Source: Mycolicibacterium neworleansense
GTDB lineage: Bacteria > Actinomycetota > Actinomycetes > Mycobacteriales > Mycobacteriaceae
Direction: 5' to 3'
Length of the DNA stretch: 64,000 nucleotides
Assembly (NCBI RefSeq): GCF_001245615.1
Contig: NZ_CWKH01000001.1
Span: forward strand, 2,852,001 to 2,916,000
The translations under genes and the position numbers were made by a program. Positions 26,442-35,555 of the stretch are shown in pieces (position 1 is the stretch's first letter; each line of letters begins with the position of its first letter). The notes below the pieces were generated by a model. The model was given only the letters and a program-made list of their open reading frames with translations, was not told the origin of the DNA and did no database searches.

Positions 26442-26468
26442 ATCTGGTTGGGACACTCCCAATCAGAT
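26442..26468 (-). terminator. 12-bp hairpin after the TetR gene
   Basis: ATCTGGTTGGGA (26442-26453), 3-nt loop, TCCCAATCAGAT (26457-26468); 12 paired positions with one G-U in RNA. It begins 11 bases after the TetR stop on the minus strand. No U-run follows. The remaining bases of the 26323-26478 gap show only the guaA promoter. Confidence 0.55.
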
Positions 26469-26478
26469 CTGGTTCGTT

Positions 26479-27126
26479 TCAGCGGGAGGCTTGAGCGGCC
26501 TTGCCCCGGCCCCGCCCCTTGGGAGCGTCGGAGAGCCCGGCGGCGACGGCGTTGGCTGCGGCCCGCCCGGCTGTTAGCACAGGCACCGGCGAGCGCGTCG
26601 TGCGTGACAACAACACCGCCCCTTCGATGAGGCAGAAGACCTCAACCGCGACATCGCGGGCACGCTCGGCAGACATCCCGGCAGCCGTGAAACGCCGCTC
26701 GAGTACTTCCAGCCACGATTCGAATGCCTCAGCGGCCGAGGCCCGCATCAGTTCGTCATTGTTCGCCACTTCCAACGCGATTGTGGCGATCGGACAGGCG
26801 CAACCGTAGTCGGTGTCCTCAAGTAATTTCGCGGCTCGCACGAACGAGTCCGCGGTCGCCTCCACAACGTCCGAGTCGACCGGGTATACCGATTCGAGCA
26901 GTTCCCGGCAACGCTGGCCACCATAGGTGAGCGCGGCAGCGCCGAGTTCCTGCTTACCGCCCGGGAAGAAGTGGTACAGCGACCCGTAGGGCGCCACGGC
27001 CGCCGCCAGGACCGCTTTGATCCCGGTTGCCCCGAAGCCCTGCCGACTGAACAGATCCGTAGCGGACTCCAGCAGGCGAACTCGCGTTTCAACCGGCTTA
27101 CCGGCGGTTGAGGAAGTGGGAGGCAC
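26479..27126 (-). CDS. TetR-family regulator (LmrA/YxaF-like)
   Basis: 215 residues, GTG start at 27126. Helix-turn-helix: [27 protein letters not shown] and [20 protein letters not shown] (about 15-70). The ligand domain contains [22 protein letters not shown], the LmrA/YxaF C-terminal signature. These proteins usually repress a transporter or oxidoreductase and respond to aromatic or antibiotic ligands. A perfect 7-bp inverted repeat (27131-27157) lies right at its start and is the likely autoregulatory site. It is divergent from the phosphomutase-like gene at 27318, which may be co-regulated. Confidence 0.87.
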   Translation of the reverse strand: MPPTSSTAGKPVETRVRLLESATDLFSRQGFGATGIKAVLAAAVAPYGSLYHFFPGGKQELGAAALTYGGQRCRELLESVYPVDSDVVEATADSFVRAAKLLEDTDYGCACPIATIALEVANNDELMRASAAEAFESWLEVLERRFTAAGMSAERARDVAVEVFCLIEGAVLLSRTTRSPVPVLTAGRAAANAVAAGLSDAPKGRGRGKAAQASR

Positions 27127-27130
27127 AAGG

Positions 27131-27157
27131 ACAGATTACCCCGCTAGATCAATCTGT
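27131..27157. promoter_or_regulatory. Probable TetR operator
   Basis: ACAGATT (27131-27137) and AATCTGT (27151-27157), perfect 7-bp arms with 13-bp spacing, five bases upstream of the TetR GTG. The size and place fit an autoregulatory operator. Confidence 0.55.
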
Positions 27158-27230
27158 TGCGACTCTATCGTCGGCCTCACCCCGCCGCGCCAGCCCATCG
27201 GCAGGGTGGTGGTTCTACATCTGCCCGGAC

Positions 27231-27257
27231 TTCAAACACGCCGAAGCCGTGTTTGAA
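27231..27257. repeat. Perfect 10-bp inverted repeat in the divergent intergenic region
   Basis: TTCAAACACG (27231-27240), 7-nt spacer, CGTGTTTGAA (27248-27257). It lies 61 bp before the phosphomutase-like ATG. It could be a second operator or a leader hairpin; no evidence separates the two. Confidence 0.55.
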
Positions 27258-27317
27258 CACACCGCTCGCCCGGCGACTACACATGATGGAGGGGACGTCG
27301 GCGAAAGTGAGGTGCCC

Positions 27318-28052
27318 ATGCCGGGCCTGCCCGAGCAGATCACCGCCTGCCTGTTCGACCTCGATGGCGTGCTGACAGATACCGCCAGCGTGCACAAGAA
27401 GGCCTGGAAGACCATGTTCGACCAGTACCTCAAAGGCCGGGCCGAACGCACCGGTGAGACGTTCACCGCTTTCGACATCGACGCCGACTACCTGAACTAC
27501 GTGGACGGCAAGCGCCGAGAGGACGGCGTCCGGTCATTCCTGGCGAGCCGCGGAATCCAACTGCCCGAGGGCGCACCCGATGATCCCGCCGACGCCGACA
27601 CCATCGAGGGACTGGGCAACCGGAAGAACGCGATGTTCCACCACACGCTGCACAAAGGCGGGGTCGAGGTGTTCGAAGGATCGCGGCGCTATCTGCAGGC
27701 CGTGGCCGAGGCGGGCTTTCGCCGCGCCGTGGTGTCCTCCAGCGCGAACACCGAGGAGGTGCTCAGGATCACCGGTTTGGACAAATACATCGAACAACGG
27801 GTGGACGGAGTGACGATGCGCGACGAGAACATTCCGGGCAAGCCGGCGCCAGACAGCTTCCTGCGCGCCGCCGAACTCCTCGGCGTCTCCCCCGCGCACG
27901 CCGCCGTGTTCGAGGACGCGCTGGCCGGGGTCGCCGCCGGCCGGGCCGGAAAGTTCGGTTTCGTGGTCGGTGTGGACCGCGTGGGACAGGCCGAGCAACT
28001 GCGCCGCGACGGCGCCGACATCGTCGTCACCGACCTGGCGGAGTTGATGTAG
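27318..28052 (+). CDS. Beta-phosphoglucomutase-like HAD hydrolase (Rv3400-like)
   Basis: 244 residues. HAD motif I is [11 protein letters not shown], with the nucleophile and acid/base Asp pair. Motif II is VVSSSAN, motif III the Lys in GKPAPDSFL, and motif [14 protein letters not shown]. The cap domain inserted after motif I ([13 protein letters not shown]) and the total length fit beta-phosphoglucomutase. It should convert beta-glucose 1-phosphate to glucose 6-phosphate. The GH65 gene starts 4 bp downstream; a disaccharide phosphorylase producing beta-glucose 1-phosphate followed by this mutase is a classical pathway. The ATG at 27318 is chosen because the fold starts there. Confidence 0.92.
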   Translation: MPGLPEQITACLFDLDGVLTDTASVHKKAWKTMFDQYLKGRAERTGETFTAFDIDADYLNYVDGKRREDGVRSFLASRGIQLPEGAPDDPADADTIEGLGNRKNAMFHHTLHKGGVEVFEGSRRYLQAVAEAGFRRAVVSSSANTEEVLRITGLDKYIEQRVDGVTMRDENIPGKPAPDSFLRAAELLGVSPAHAAVFEDALAGVAAGRAGKFGFVVGVDRVGQAEQLRRDGADIVVTDLAELM

Positions 28053-28056
28053 CGCC

Positions 28057-30426
28057 ATGATGATCACCCACGACGCATACCCGGTAGAACCATGGCAGGT
28101 GCGCGAAACCCGTTTGGACCTCAATCTGCTGGCTCAATCCGAGTCGCTGTTCGCGCTGTCCAACGGTCATATCGGCCTGCGCGGCAACCTCGACGAGGGC
28201 GAACCGTACGGCCTGCCCGGGACATACTTGGCCGGGTTCTTCGAGGTGCGCCCATTGCCCTATGCCGAAGCCGGATTCGGGTACCCCGAGGCCGGGCAGA
28301 CCGTCGTCGACGTCACCAACGGCAAGCTGCTGCGCCTGCTGGTCGATGACGAGCCCTTCGACGTGCGCTACGGCGAGCTGATCGATCATGAGCGCACCCT
28401 GGACCTGCGCGCCGGAACTCTCACCCGCTACGCCCATTGGCGTTCCCCGGCGGGAAAACAGGTCAAGGTGATCTCCACCCGTTTGGTGTCGTTCGCGCAT
28501 CGCGGCGTCGCCGCCATCGAGTACAGCGTCGAGGCGCTCGATGAATTCGTCCGGGTGACAGTGCAATCCGAGCTCGTCACCAACGAAGACCAACCAGAGA
28601 CATCCGACGACCCGCGCGTCTCGGCGGTGCTCAAACACCCGCTGCACGCGGTGCACCACGAAAACACCGACAGCGGTGCACTTCTGGTGCACCGCACCAT
28701 CGGCAGTGGGCTGATGATGGCAGCTGCGATGGACCATGACGTCGAGGTACCCGGCCGCGTGGAGGTGAGCACCGACGCCCGCGACGACCTGGCCCGGACC
28801 ACGGTGATCTGCGGACTGCGGCCCGGCCAGAAGCTGCGCATCGTCAAATACCTGGGCTACGGGTGGTCCAGCCTGCGGTCCCGTCCCGCCCTGCGCGATC
28901 AGGCCGCCGCGGCGATCACCGGCGCCCGCTACAGCGGTTGGCAAGGTCTGCTGGATTCTCAGCGCGCGTATCTCGACGAGTTCTGGGACTGCGCCGACGT
29001 AGAGGTCGAGGGTGATCCGGACTGTCAGCAAGCGGTGCGATTCGGGTTGTTCCACGTGCTGCAGGCCAGTGCCCGTGCCGAACGCCGCGCCATCGCCGGT
29101 AAGGGACTGACCGGCACCGGCTATGATGGCCACGCCTTCTGGGACACAGAAGGTTTCGTGCTGCCGGTGCTTACCTATACCAAACCCCAGGCTGCCGCCG
29201 ACGCGCTGCGGTGGCGGGCCTCGACGTTGGACATGGCCCGCGAGCGTGCGCAGCAGCTCGACCTGAAAGGTGCGAGCTTCCCGTGGCGCACCATCCGGGG
29301 CGAGGAGTGCTCGGCGTACTGGCCCGCCGGCACGGCCGCATGGCACATCAACGCTGACATCACCGCCGCCTTCGAGCGCTATCGCGTTGTCACCGGCGAT
29401 GATTCGCTGGAGCAGGAATGCGGCCTGCAGGTCCTGGTCGAGACTGCCCGGCTGTGGATGTCGTTGGGACACCATGACCGCCATGGGATCTGGCACCTCG
29501 ACGGCGTGACCGGCCCCGACGAGTACACCGCAGTAGTCCGCGACAACGTTTTCACCAATCTGATGGCCGCACACAATCTTCGGGTGGCAGCCGATGCGTG
29601 CACACGCCACCCCGACGCCTCCTACGCATTGGGTGTGACCACCGAGGAGACCGCGGCCTGGCGCGACGCCGCCGACGCCGCCCACATACCCTACGACGAC
29701 GAGCTGGGCGTGCACCCGCAATGCCAAGGCTTCACGACTCTGGCGGAATGGAATTTCTCCGCCAACACCAGCTATCCGCTCTTGCTACACGAACCCTATG
29801 TCCGGCTGTATCCGGCCCAGGTGCTCAAGCAGGCGGATCTGGTGCTGGCCATGCAATGGCAGAGTCACGCGTTCACGCCGGAACAGAAGGCCCGCAACGT
29901 CGACTACTACGAGCGGCGCACCACGCGCGACTCGTCCCTGTCAGCCTGCACCCAGGCGGTGATGTGCGCCGAGGTCGGCCATCTCGAGCTGGCCCACGAC
30001 TACGCCTACGAGGCCGCCCTGATCGATCTGCGTGATCTGCACCAGAACACCCGCGACGGGCTGCACATGGCTTCATTGGCCGGCGCATGGACGGCACTGG
30101 TGGCCGGCTTCGGCGGGCTGCGCGACGACGAGGGCTTCCTCTCACTCGACCCGCACCTGCCCGACGGTATCTCATGCCTACGGTTCCGCCTGCGATGGAA
30201 GGGATTCCGGATCACCGTGCAGGCCAACCACCGCGACGTCACCTACACCTTGCGCGACGGACCCGACGGGTCGCTGACCATCCGCCACGCCGGGGACGAA
30301 GTGCAACTGACCACCCGCGCGCCGACCATCGTGGGCGTAAAGCCCCGGCATCCGCTGCTGCCTCCCCCGCCCCAGCCGCGCGGCCGCGAGCCGGTACGGC
30401 GCCGCACCGGCCAACCCGGTCAGTGA
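28057..30426 (+). CDS. Glycoside hydrolase family 65 disaccharide phosphorylase-type enzyme (Rv3401-like)
   Basis: 789 residues. It has the N-terminal beta-sandwich (about 1-270, beginning with RETRLDLNLLAQSESLFALSNGHIGLRG), a linker, and the (alpha/alpha)6 barrel. The general acid Glu lies in GVTGPDEYTAVV, the family hallmark. GYDGHAFWDTEGFVLPVL and SFPWRT are further conserved GH65 stretches. The family phosphorolyses trehalose, maltose, kojibiose or nigerose; which one is not evident. Coupled with the upstream mutase, it would release glucose and beta-glucose 1-phosphate, then glucose 6-phosphate, possibly for trehalose recycling. Confidence 0.93.
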   Translation: MMITHDAYPVEPWQVRETRLDLNLLAQSESLFALSNGHIGLRGNLDEGEPYGLPGTYLAGFFEVRPLPYAEAGFGYPEAGQTVVDVTNGKLLRLLVDDEPFDVRYGELIDHERTLDLRAGTLTRYAHWRSPAGKQVKVISTRLVSFAHRGVAAIEYSVEALDEFVRVTVQSELVTNEDQPETSDDPRVSAVLKHPLHAVHHENTDSGALLVHRTIGSGLMMAAAMDHDVEVPGRVEVSTDARDDLARTTVICGLRPGQKLRIVKYLGYGWSSLRSRPALRDQAAAAITGARYSGWQGLLDSQRAYLDEFWDCADVEVEGDPDCQQAVRFGLFHVLQASARAERRAIAGKGLTGTGYDGHAFWDTEGFVLPVLTYTKPQAAADALRWRASTLDMARERAQQLDLKGASFPWRTIRGEECSAYWPAGTAAWHINADITAAFERYRVVTGDDSLEQECGLQVLVETARLWMSLGHHDRHGIWHLDGVTGPDEYTAVVRDNVFTNLMAAHNLRVAADACTRHPDASYALGVTTEETAAWRDAADAAHIPYDDELGVHPQCQGFTTLAEWNFSANTSYPLLLHEPYVRLYPAQVLKQADLVLAMQWQSHAFTPEQKARNVDYYERRTTRDSSLSACTQAVMCAEVGHLELAHDYAYEAALIDLRDLHQNTRDGLHMASLAGAWTALVAGFGGLRDDEGFLSLDPHLPDGISCLRFRLRWKGFRITVQANHRDVTYTLRDGPDGSLTIRHAGDEVQLTTRAPTIVGVKPRHPLLPPPPQPRGREPVRRRTGQPGQ

Positions 30427-30440
30427 GAATCGCCCGGGCA

Positions 30441-30467
30441 GGTTTGGCGTCAGAACGTCGTGGGGTA
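30441..30467 (+). promoter_or_regulatory. SigF-type promoter of the catalase gene
   Basis: GGTTT (30441-30445), 17-bp spacer, GGGTA (30463-30467): a full match to the mycobacterial SigF consensus. It lies 76 bp before the catalase GTG. This suggests stationary-phase or stress induction; catalase is under SigF in other mycobacteria, to my recollection. Confidence 0.65.
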
Positions 30468-30542
30468 CACGGCCCCTATTAGGTGACAGCGGGGGTATCG
30501 CCGCGCGCGAATCGTCCGCTGAACTGCGAAAGGAGCGACGGG

Positions 30543-31997
30543 GTGACCGGTACCCAGCCCAAGCCGACAACCACCGATGCCGGAATTCCGGTGTCCAGCG
30601 ACGAACATTCGCTGACGATCGGCCCGGACGGACCGATCCTGCTGCAGGACAACTACCTGATCGAGCAGATGGCGATGTTCAATCGCGAACGCATCCCGGA
30701 GCGCCAGCCGCACGCCAAAGGCGGCGGGGCCTTCGGCCATTTCGAGGTGACCAATGACGTCAGCGCGTACACCAAGGCCGCGTTGTTCCAGCCGGGTGTC
30801 AAAACCGATACCCTGACCCGATTCTCGACGGTGGCCGGTGAGCGCGGCAGCCCAGACACCTGGCGCGATCCCCGAGGATTCGCGACCAAGTTCTATACCA
30901 CCGAGGGCAACTTCGACATGGTCGGCAACAACACCCCGGTGTTCTTCATGCGCGATCCGTTGAAGTTTCAGCACTTCATCCGTTCCCAGAAGCGGCGTGC
31001 GGCCAACAACCTGCGCGATCACGATATGCAGTGGGATTTCTGGACGCTCTCGCCCGAATCCGCACATCAGGTGACCTGGCTGATGGGCGACCGTGGCATC
31101 CCCAAAGACTGGCGCCACATGAACGGCTATTCCAGTCACACGTACAGCTGGATCAATGCCGCCGGCGAGATCTTCTGGGTCAAATACCACTTCAAGACCG
31201 ACCAGGGCGTCGAGTTCCTCACGCAAGCCGAAGGCGACGAGATGGCCGGCATCGACGGCGACGCTCACCAGCGCGACCTGTACGACGCGATCGAGCGCGG
31301 CGAGTTCCCCACCTGGTCACTGAAAGTGCAGATCATGCCGTTCGACGAGGCCAAGAACTATCGGTTCAACCCGTTCGACCTGACGAAGGTATGGCCGCAC
31401 GGCGACTACCCCCTGATCGACGTGGGCACCCTGACGCTGGACCGCAACGTCACCGACTATCACACCGAGATCGAGCAGGCGGCCTTCGAGCCGAACAACC
31501 GGGTCCCCGGAACCGGGCTGAGCCCCGACAAGATGCTGCTGGCGCGCGACTTCTCCTACGCCGATGCGCACCGACACCGACTGGGAACCAACTACAAGCA
31601 GATTCCGGTCAACGCGCCGAAGGTCGAGGTGAACAGCTACTCGAAGGACGGCGCCATGCGGATCAAGAACGTGTCCGATCCGGTGTACGCGCCGAACTCA
31701 TACGGCGGCCCGAAGGCCGACCCGGCCCGCGCCGGCGAATCGCTGTGGCGCGCCGACGGTGACATGGTCCGCGCCGCGTACACACTGCACGCCGAGGACG
31801 ACGACTGGGGGCAGGCCGGGACGATGGTGCGCGACGTGCTCGATGACGCGGCGCGGGCCCGGTTGGTCTCGAACATCGCCGGCCACCTGTCGAAGGGCGT
31901 CTCCGAGCACGTCCTGGAACGCGCCTTCGAGTATTGGAAGAACGTCGACAAGCAACTCGGCGAGAAGGTCGAATCGGCGGTGCGCAACGGCGGCTGA
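30543..31997 (+). CDS. katA: Monofunctional haem catalase
   Basis: 484 residues, small-subunit catalase. Catalytic His in [13 protein letters not shown], Asn in [11 protein letters not shown], and the proximal haem Tyr in [48 protein letters not shown] is the conserved haem-face stretch, with Trp where Val or Ala is common. It dismutates H2O2 to water and O2 in the cytoplasm. GTG 30543 has AAGGAG upstream. A SigF-type promoter is present at 30441-30467. It ends one base before the stop of the convergent TetR gene, so the two transcripts probably overlap. Confidence 0.95.
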   Translation: MTGTQPKPTTTDAGIPVSSDEHSLTIGPDGPILLQDNYLIEQMAMFNRERIPERQPHAKGGGAFGHFEVTNDVSAYTKAALFQPGVKTDTLTRFSTVAGERGSPDTWRDPRGFATKFYTTEGNFDMVGNNTPVFFMRDPLKFQHFIRSQKRRAANNLRDHDMQWDFWTLSPESAHQVTWLMGDRGIPKDWRHMNGYSSHTYSWINAAGEIFWVKYHFKTDQGVEFLTQAEGDEMAGIDGDAHQRDLYDAIERGEFPTWSLKVQIMPFDEAKNYRFNPFDLTKVWPHGDYPLIDVGTLTLDRNVTDYHTEIEQAAFEPNNRVPGTGLSPDKMLLARDFSYADAHRHRLGTNYKQIPVNAPKVEVNSYSKDGAMRIKNVSDPVYAPNSYGGPKADPARAGESLWRADGDMVRAAYTLHAEDDDWGQAGTMVRDVLDDAARARLVSNIAGHLSKGVSEHVLERAFEYWKNVDKQLGEKVESAVRNGG

Positions 31998-32582
31998 CTA
32001 GCCCGTAGTCGAGGTGCCGGGATCGAGGATCTGCGCGATCTCGGCGTTCACCGCGGCGCGAACCTCGTCGTCATTGATCGAATCGAGACCCGACGCTGCC
32101 TTGAGGAATGGTTCGAAGAATCGCCAACCCAATTGCAAGGCAACCGCATTGGCGACAGCGAATCGTCCCATGCGCTCGTCATCGAACCGGGGTAGCACCT
32201 CCCCGAGCAGCCTGGTGACACCTGGGAAACGTGTCTGCAGTCGGCCGATCGGGAAGCCGTCCAGCAGTGCCCTGGCCATCACCCGCATGTGCTGGTCCAT
32301 GTTCCGCTCGATCTCGTCGGCCGGGCCGCCGTCGTCCAACAGTGTGGTGAGGCGCGCGCCCAGGTGGTCCAGGACCGCTCCGACCAACTGCTCCTTGGTG
32401 CCGAAGTGCCGGTAGATCAGCCCGTGGTTGACCTTGGACCTGGCGGCGATGTCCCGGATCGACGTGGCGGACACTCCCCGCTCGGCGAAGAGCTCCGCCG
32501 CCGCCGTCAACGCGGCGGCCACCACCTCGTCACGGCCTACGGGACTGGCCGCGCCCTTGGCCGGTGGCGTCGGTGTAGTCAT
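31998..32582 (-). CDS. TetR-family repressor (Rv3405c-like)
   Basis: 194 residues. Helix-turn-helix: VVAAALTAAAELFAERGVSATSIRDIA and HGLIYRHFGTKEQLVGAVL (about 20-70). The C-terminal half is helical and lacks recognisable ligand residues. It is divergent from the TauD-type dioxygenase, as Rv3405c is from Rv3406 in M. tuberculosis, where it represses that gene. Two palindromic sites (32574-32591, 32608-32625) lie between the genes; the first includes this gene's own start codon, so it probably represses itself strongly. Confidence 0.9.
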   Translation of the reverse strand: MTTPTPPAKGAASPVGRDEVVAAALTAAAELFAERGVSATSIRDIAARSKVNHGLIYRHFGTKEQLVGAVLDHLGARLTTLLDDGGPADEIERNMDQHMRVMARALLDGFPIGRLQTRFPGVTRLLGEVLPRFDDERMGRFAVANAVALQLGWRFFEPFLKAASGLDSINDDEVRAAVNAEIAQILDPGTSTTG

Positions 32583-32591
32583 CCGGTTACA
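32574..32591. promoter_or_regulatory. TetR operator 1 (imperfect), over the repressor start codon
   Basis: TGTAGTC-ATCC-GGTTACA; the right half matches the ideal GACTACA in 5 of 7 positions. It covers the start codon of the TetR gene (32580-32582). Confidence 0.65.
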
Positions 32592-32607
32592 CTAGCCCAC
32601 ATGCAGG

Positions 32608-32625
32608 TGTAGTCACCTGACTACA
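32608..32625. promoter_or_regulatory. TetR operator 2 (perfect palindrome)
   Basis: TGTAGTC-ACCT-GACTACA, perfect 7-bp arms, 31 bp before the dioxygenase ATG. Its sequence repeats that of operator 1, showing one protein binds both. Confidence 0.8.
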
Positions 32626-32656
32626 GTTGTTCCCACCAGCGCAAAGGACGAATCAG

Positions 32657-33556
32657 ATGACCGCTTCCTCCACCACCGCCATCACCGTCAAGAAGCTCGG
32701 CAGCCGCATCGGCGCTCGCATCGAGGGCGTGCAACTGGGGGGCGATCTCGACGCCAGTACTGTCGCCGAGATCCGGCGCGCGCTACTGGAACACAAAGTG
32801 ATCTTCTTCGGCGGCCAGCACCACCTCACCGACGAAGAGCACCAGGCCTTCGCCCGACTCCTGGGCAAACCCATCGGCCACCATGCGCTCAAACATCTGG
32901 ACGCCCCGATCATCACGCCGCTGGACTCGGAGTACGCCAAGGCCACGCGCTGGCACACCGACGTCACCTTCGTGCCGGACTACCCCGCCATCTCGATCCT
33001 GCGCGCGGTGAAGCTGCCCGAGTACGGCGGATCCACTCTGTGGGCCTCCACCGCCGCCGCCTATGACCAGCTGCCCGCACCGCTCAAAGCCCTCACCGAG
33101 AACCTGTGGGCGGTCCACAGCAACCGCTTCGACTACGCAGCAGCGCCGGTCGCCAATTTGACCGAGGAACAGCAACAGATGCGCGAGGCGTTCGAGAAGC
33201 CCGATTTCCGCACCGAGCACCCGGTGGTGCGGGTACATCCCGAGACCGGCGAGCGCACCTTGGTGGCCGGCGACTTCACCCGCGGCTTCTTGGGTCTGGA
33301 CAGCCATGAATCGGCCGCCCTGCTCGAGTTGCTCCAGCGTCGAATCACGCTGCCGGAAAATACCATTCGCTGGAACTGGGCGCCGGGTGACGTCGCGATC
33401 TGGGACAACCGGGCCACGCAGCACCGCGCGGTGGACGACTACGACAACCAGCGCCGCGTGATGCACCGCGTGACGCTCGCCGGCGACGTGCCCGTCGACA
33501 TCCACGGGCAGTCCAGCCGCCCACTCGCGGATGCCGCTCTGCTGCAGGCGGTCTGA
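32657..33556 (+). CDS. Fe(II)/2-oxoglutarate-dependent alkylsulfatase/dioxygenase, TauD family (Rv3406-like)
   Basis: 299 residues. The iron triad is His and Asp in [11 protein letters not shown] and His in [11 protein letters not shown]; the 2-oxoglutarate-binding Arg is in QRRVMHRVT. Length and sequence agree with Rv3406, which cleaves alkyl sulfates (2-ethylhexyl sulfate in vitro) to aldehyde and sulfate for sulfur scavenging. In M. tuberculosis it also inactivates some DprE1 inhibitors. It is under the divergent TetR with two operators. It converges with the YhgE-like gene with 1 bp between stops. Confidence 0.92.
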   Translation: MTASSTTAITVKKLGSRIGARIEGVQLGGDLDASTVAEIRRALLEHKVIFFGGQHHLTDEEHQAFARLLGKPIGHHALKHLDAPIITPLDSEYAKATRWHTDVTFVPDYPAISILRAVKLPEYGGSTLWASTAAAYDQLPAPLKALTENLWAVHSNRFDYAAAPVANLTEEQQQMREAFEKPDFRTEHPVVRVHPETGERTLVAGDFTRGFLGLDSHESAALLELLQRRITLPENTIRWNWAPGDVAIWDNRATQHRAVDDYDNQRRVMHRVTLAGDVPVDIHGQSSRPLADAALLQAV

Positions 33557-33557
33557 G

Positions 33558-35555
33558 TCACATCTTGATCGCGGGCATCAACCTGGTCATATTCCACAGC
33601 CTGTTACGCCGGGCCGACAGCGACGAGACGGTCAGGGCGCCGACCCAGATCACCAGCAGTGTGATGATCGCCTGCCAGAGCCGGTGGTCGATCCCGCCGA
33701 GAATGAGCTGGCGTAATCCATTGACGCCGTATGTCATCGGGTCGTAGTTGTGGAACGCCTGGAACGGCCTTGAGGTGGTCTCCACCGGATACATGCCGCC
33801 GGCGCTCACCAACTGCAGCATGAGGAGCGCCATCAGCAGCACCCGGCCCACTGCGGGGCCGACCAAGGCGTTGATCGCCTGCGTCGCGGCGACGAAGGCG
33901 CAGGACACCAGCATCATGAAGCCCAGCATCGCGACCGGATGCGCCACCTGCATGCCGAGGGCGAACCGCACCACGCAATACAGGATGATCGACTGGAATA
34001 TCCCGATCACCGCGGCGGGCACGTAGCTGGCGAGCACCACCCGGATCGCCAGCACCTCCGCGGCGATCGGACGGTTCTGCAACGGCCGCAACACCATCCA
34101 CAGCACGAGCGCACCGAAGAACAGGGCGAGAGTGATGAAGAACGGCGCCATCCCGGTGCCGAAGTTCGGTGCGGCGTTCTCGGCCGAGTTTTGCAGGTGA
34201 ACCGGCCCGCCGATGGTGTCGGCGATCGCTTCCTTCTGGGCGGGCGTCCAATCGGGCACCTGGCCGGCACCGTCGGCGAGTTTGGTGGCCAACTCGGCCG
34301 ATCCGGAGCGCAGCTGCGCGGTCCCGGATTTCAGCTGCCCGGCACCGGTGTCGAGTTTGGCTATGCCACTGGCCAGTTCGGCGTTTCCGGCGGCCAGCTG
34401 CTGGGCTCCGCTGCGCAGCTGGGTCAGCTTGGCGTTGAGATCAGAGTTTTTGCTGCCCACCTGATCGAGCGCGGAGTTCAGCGGGCTGCCCGGATTGCGC
34501 AGGGAGGAGGTCATCGAAATCGCCGCGTTCTCCGCGTCGGTGAGCTGCTGGCGGATCTGCGGGGTGAACTGGTGGGCCCGAAGATCATCCTGAACACCCC
34601 GCAGAGTTCCGGCGGCGTTGTTGGCGATGGGATCCGGGCTGGCCGAGAGTTGATCGATCACCGAGGTCAGGGCTGTCGCGGCCGAATCCTGTGCGCCGGT
34701 GATGGCACCGATCTGGTCATTGGCCTGCCGTAGCGCGACGGTGCCGTCTTCGAGTTTCTGCGTGTCGCCGCCGACCTTCGACAGCGCCGAGGTCACCGCG
34801 ACCAACGGATCGGTGGCCTTGGTGATTCCGTCGGAGAGCTGCTTGGCACCGGTGGCCAGCTGGGCCGAACCGGACCGCGCGGTGTGCAACCCGGTCGTCA
34901 ACTGGCCGGCGCCGTCGTCGACTTTCCCTGCCCCGTCGGCGAGTTGGGCCGCACCGTCTGCGGCCTGCTTGATGCCTGCTCCGGAGCTGACCACAACCGA
35001 GAGCACCTGGTTGACCGCCTGGCCCGAGATCCGCGTCGACACCGCATTGAGCACCTGATCGATCGCGGTGCGACCGATGTTCGACGAGATGTAGTTGTTC
35101 GCGTCGTTGTAGACCGCGTTCAGGTTGGCCTGCTTGGGGTTGCCGGTCAGCGGTGAGGCGATCGCCTCACTGAAGTCGGGGGGAAGCTCAAGCATGAAGT
35201 AGTACTTGCCGTGCTCGACGCCCTCGCGCGCCTCGTCGTCGTCCACCACATGCCAGTTCAGGCTGGCATCGTCGGTCAAGCTCTTGGCAATCTCCGAGCC
35301 GACGTTGACCTGCTGACCCGAAACCACCGCCCCCCGATCGGAATTGACCAGAGCCACCGGCATCTTGTCGACCTGACCGAAGGGATCCCAATACGCCCAG
35401 AGGTACAGCGCGCCATACACCAACGGCAGCAGCATGAGCACCACGATCGCGGCCCGGGTCATGCGGCTGCGGCCGAAGCGTTTGATTTCCGAGCCGAAGG
35501 CGAGACCGGCAGCCGGGGAGCAGCCTTTTGCGCCAAGACTTTTCACCGTCTTCAT
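33558..35555 (-). CDS. YhgE/Pip-family large membrane protein (ABC-2 type permease-like)
   Basis: 665 residues. One N-terminal helix (about 34-56, IVVLMLLPLVYGALYLWAYW) is followed by a large extracellular domain and five C-terminal helices (about 470-650). The loop carries heptad-like repeats of the form LxxGxxxLxxG (LADGAGKVDDGAGQL, LATGAKQLSDG, LASGIAKLDTGAGQL), the hallmark of YhgE/Pip. This fold includes phage-infection and ESX-secretion-associated proteins and a subset linked to MmpL-like export. Its ATG overlaps the stop of the ATPase-like gene (ATGA, 35552-35555), so the two make one transporter-like unit. The substrate is not evident. Confidence 0.9.
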   Translation of the reverse strand: MKTVKSLGAKGCSPAAGLAFGSEIKRFGRSRMTRAAIVVLMLLPLVYGALYLWAYWDPFGQVDKMPVALVNSDRGAVVSGQQVNVGSEIAKSLTDDASLNWHVVDDDEAREGVEHGKYYFMLELPPDFSEAIASPLTGNPKQANLNAVYNDANNYISSNIGRTAIDQVLNAVSTRISGQAVNQVLSVVVSSGAGIKQAADGAAQLADGAGKVDDGAGQLTTGLHTARSGSAQLATGAKQLSDGITKATDPLVAVTSALSKVGGDTQKLEDGTVALRQANDQIGAITGAQDSAATALTSVIDQLSASPDPIANNAAGTLRGVQDDLRAHQFTPQIRQQLTDAENAAISMTSSLRNPGSPLNSALDQVGSKNSDLNAKLTQLRSGAQQLAAGNAELASGIAKLDTGAGQLKSGTAQLRSGSAELATKLADGAGQVPDWTPAQKEAIADTIGGPVHLQNSAENAAPNFGTGMAPFFITLALFFGALVLWMVLRPLQNRPIAAEVLAIRVVLASYVPAAVIGIFQSIILYCVVRFALGMQVAHPVAMLGFMMLVSCAFVAATQAINALVGPAVGRVLLMALLMLQLVSAGGMYPVETTSRPFQAFHNYDPMTYGVNGLRQLILGGIDHRLWQAIITLLVIWVGALTVSSLSARRNRLWNMTRLMPAIKM

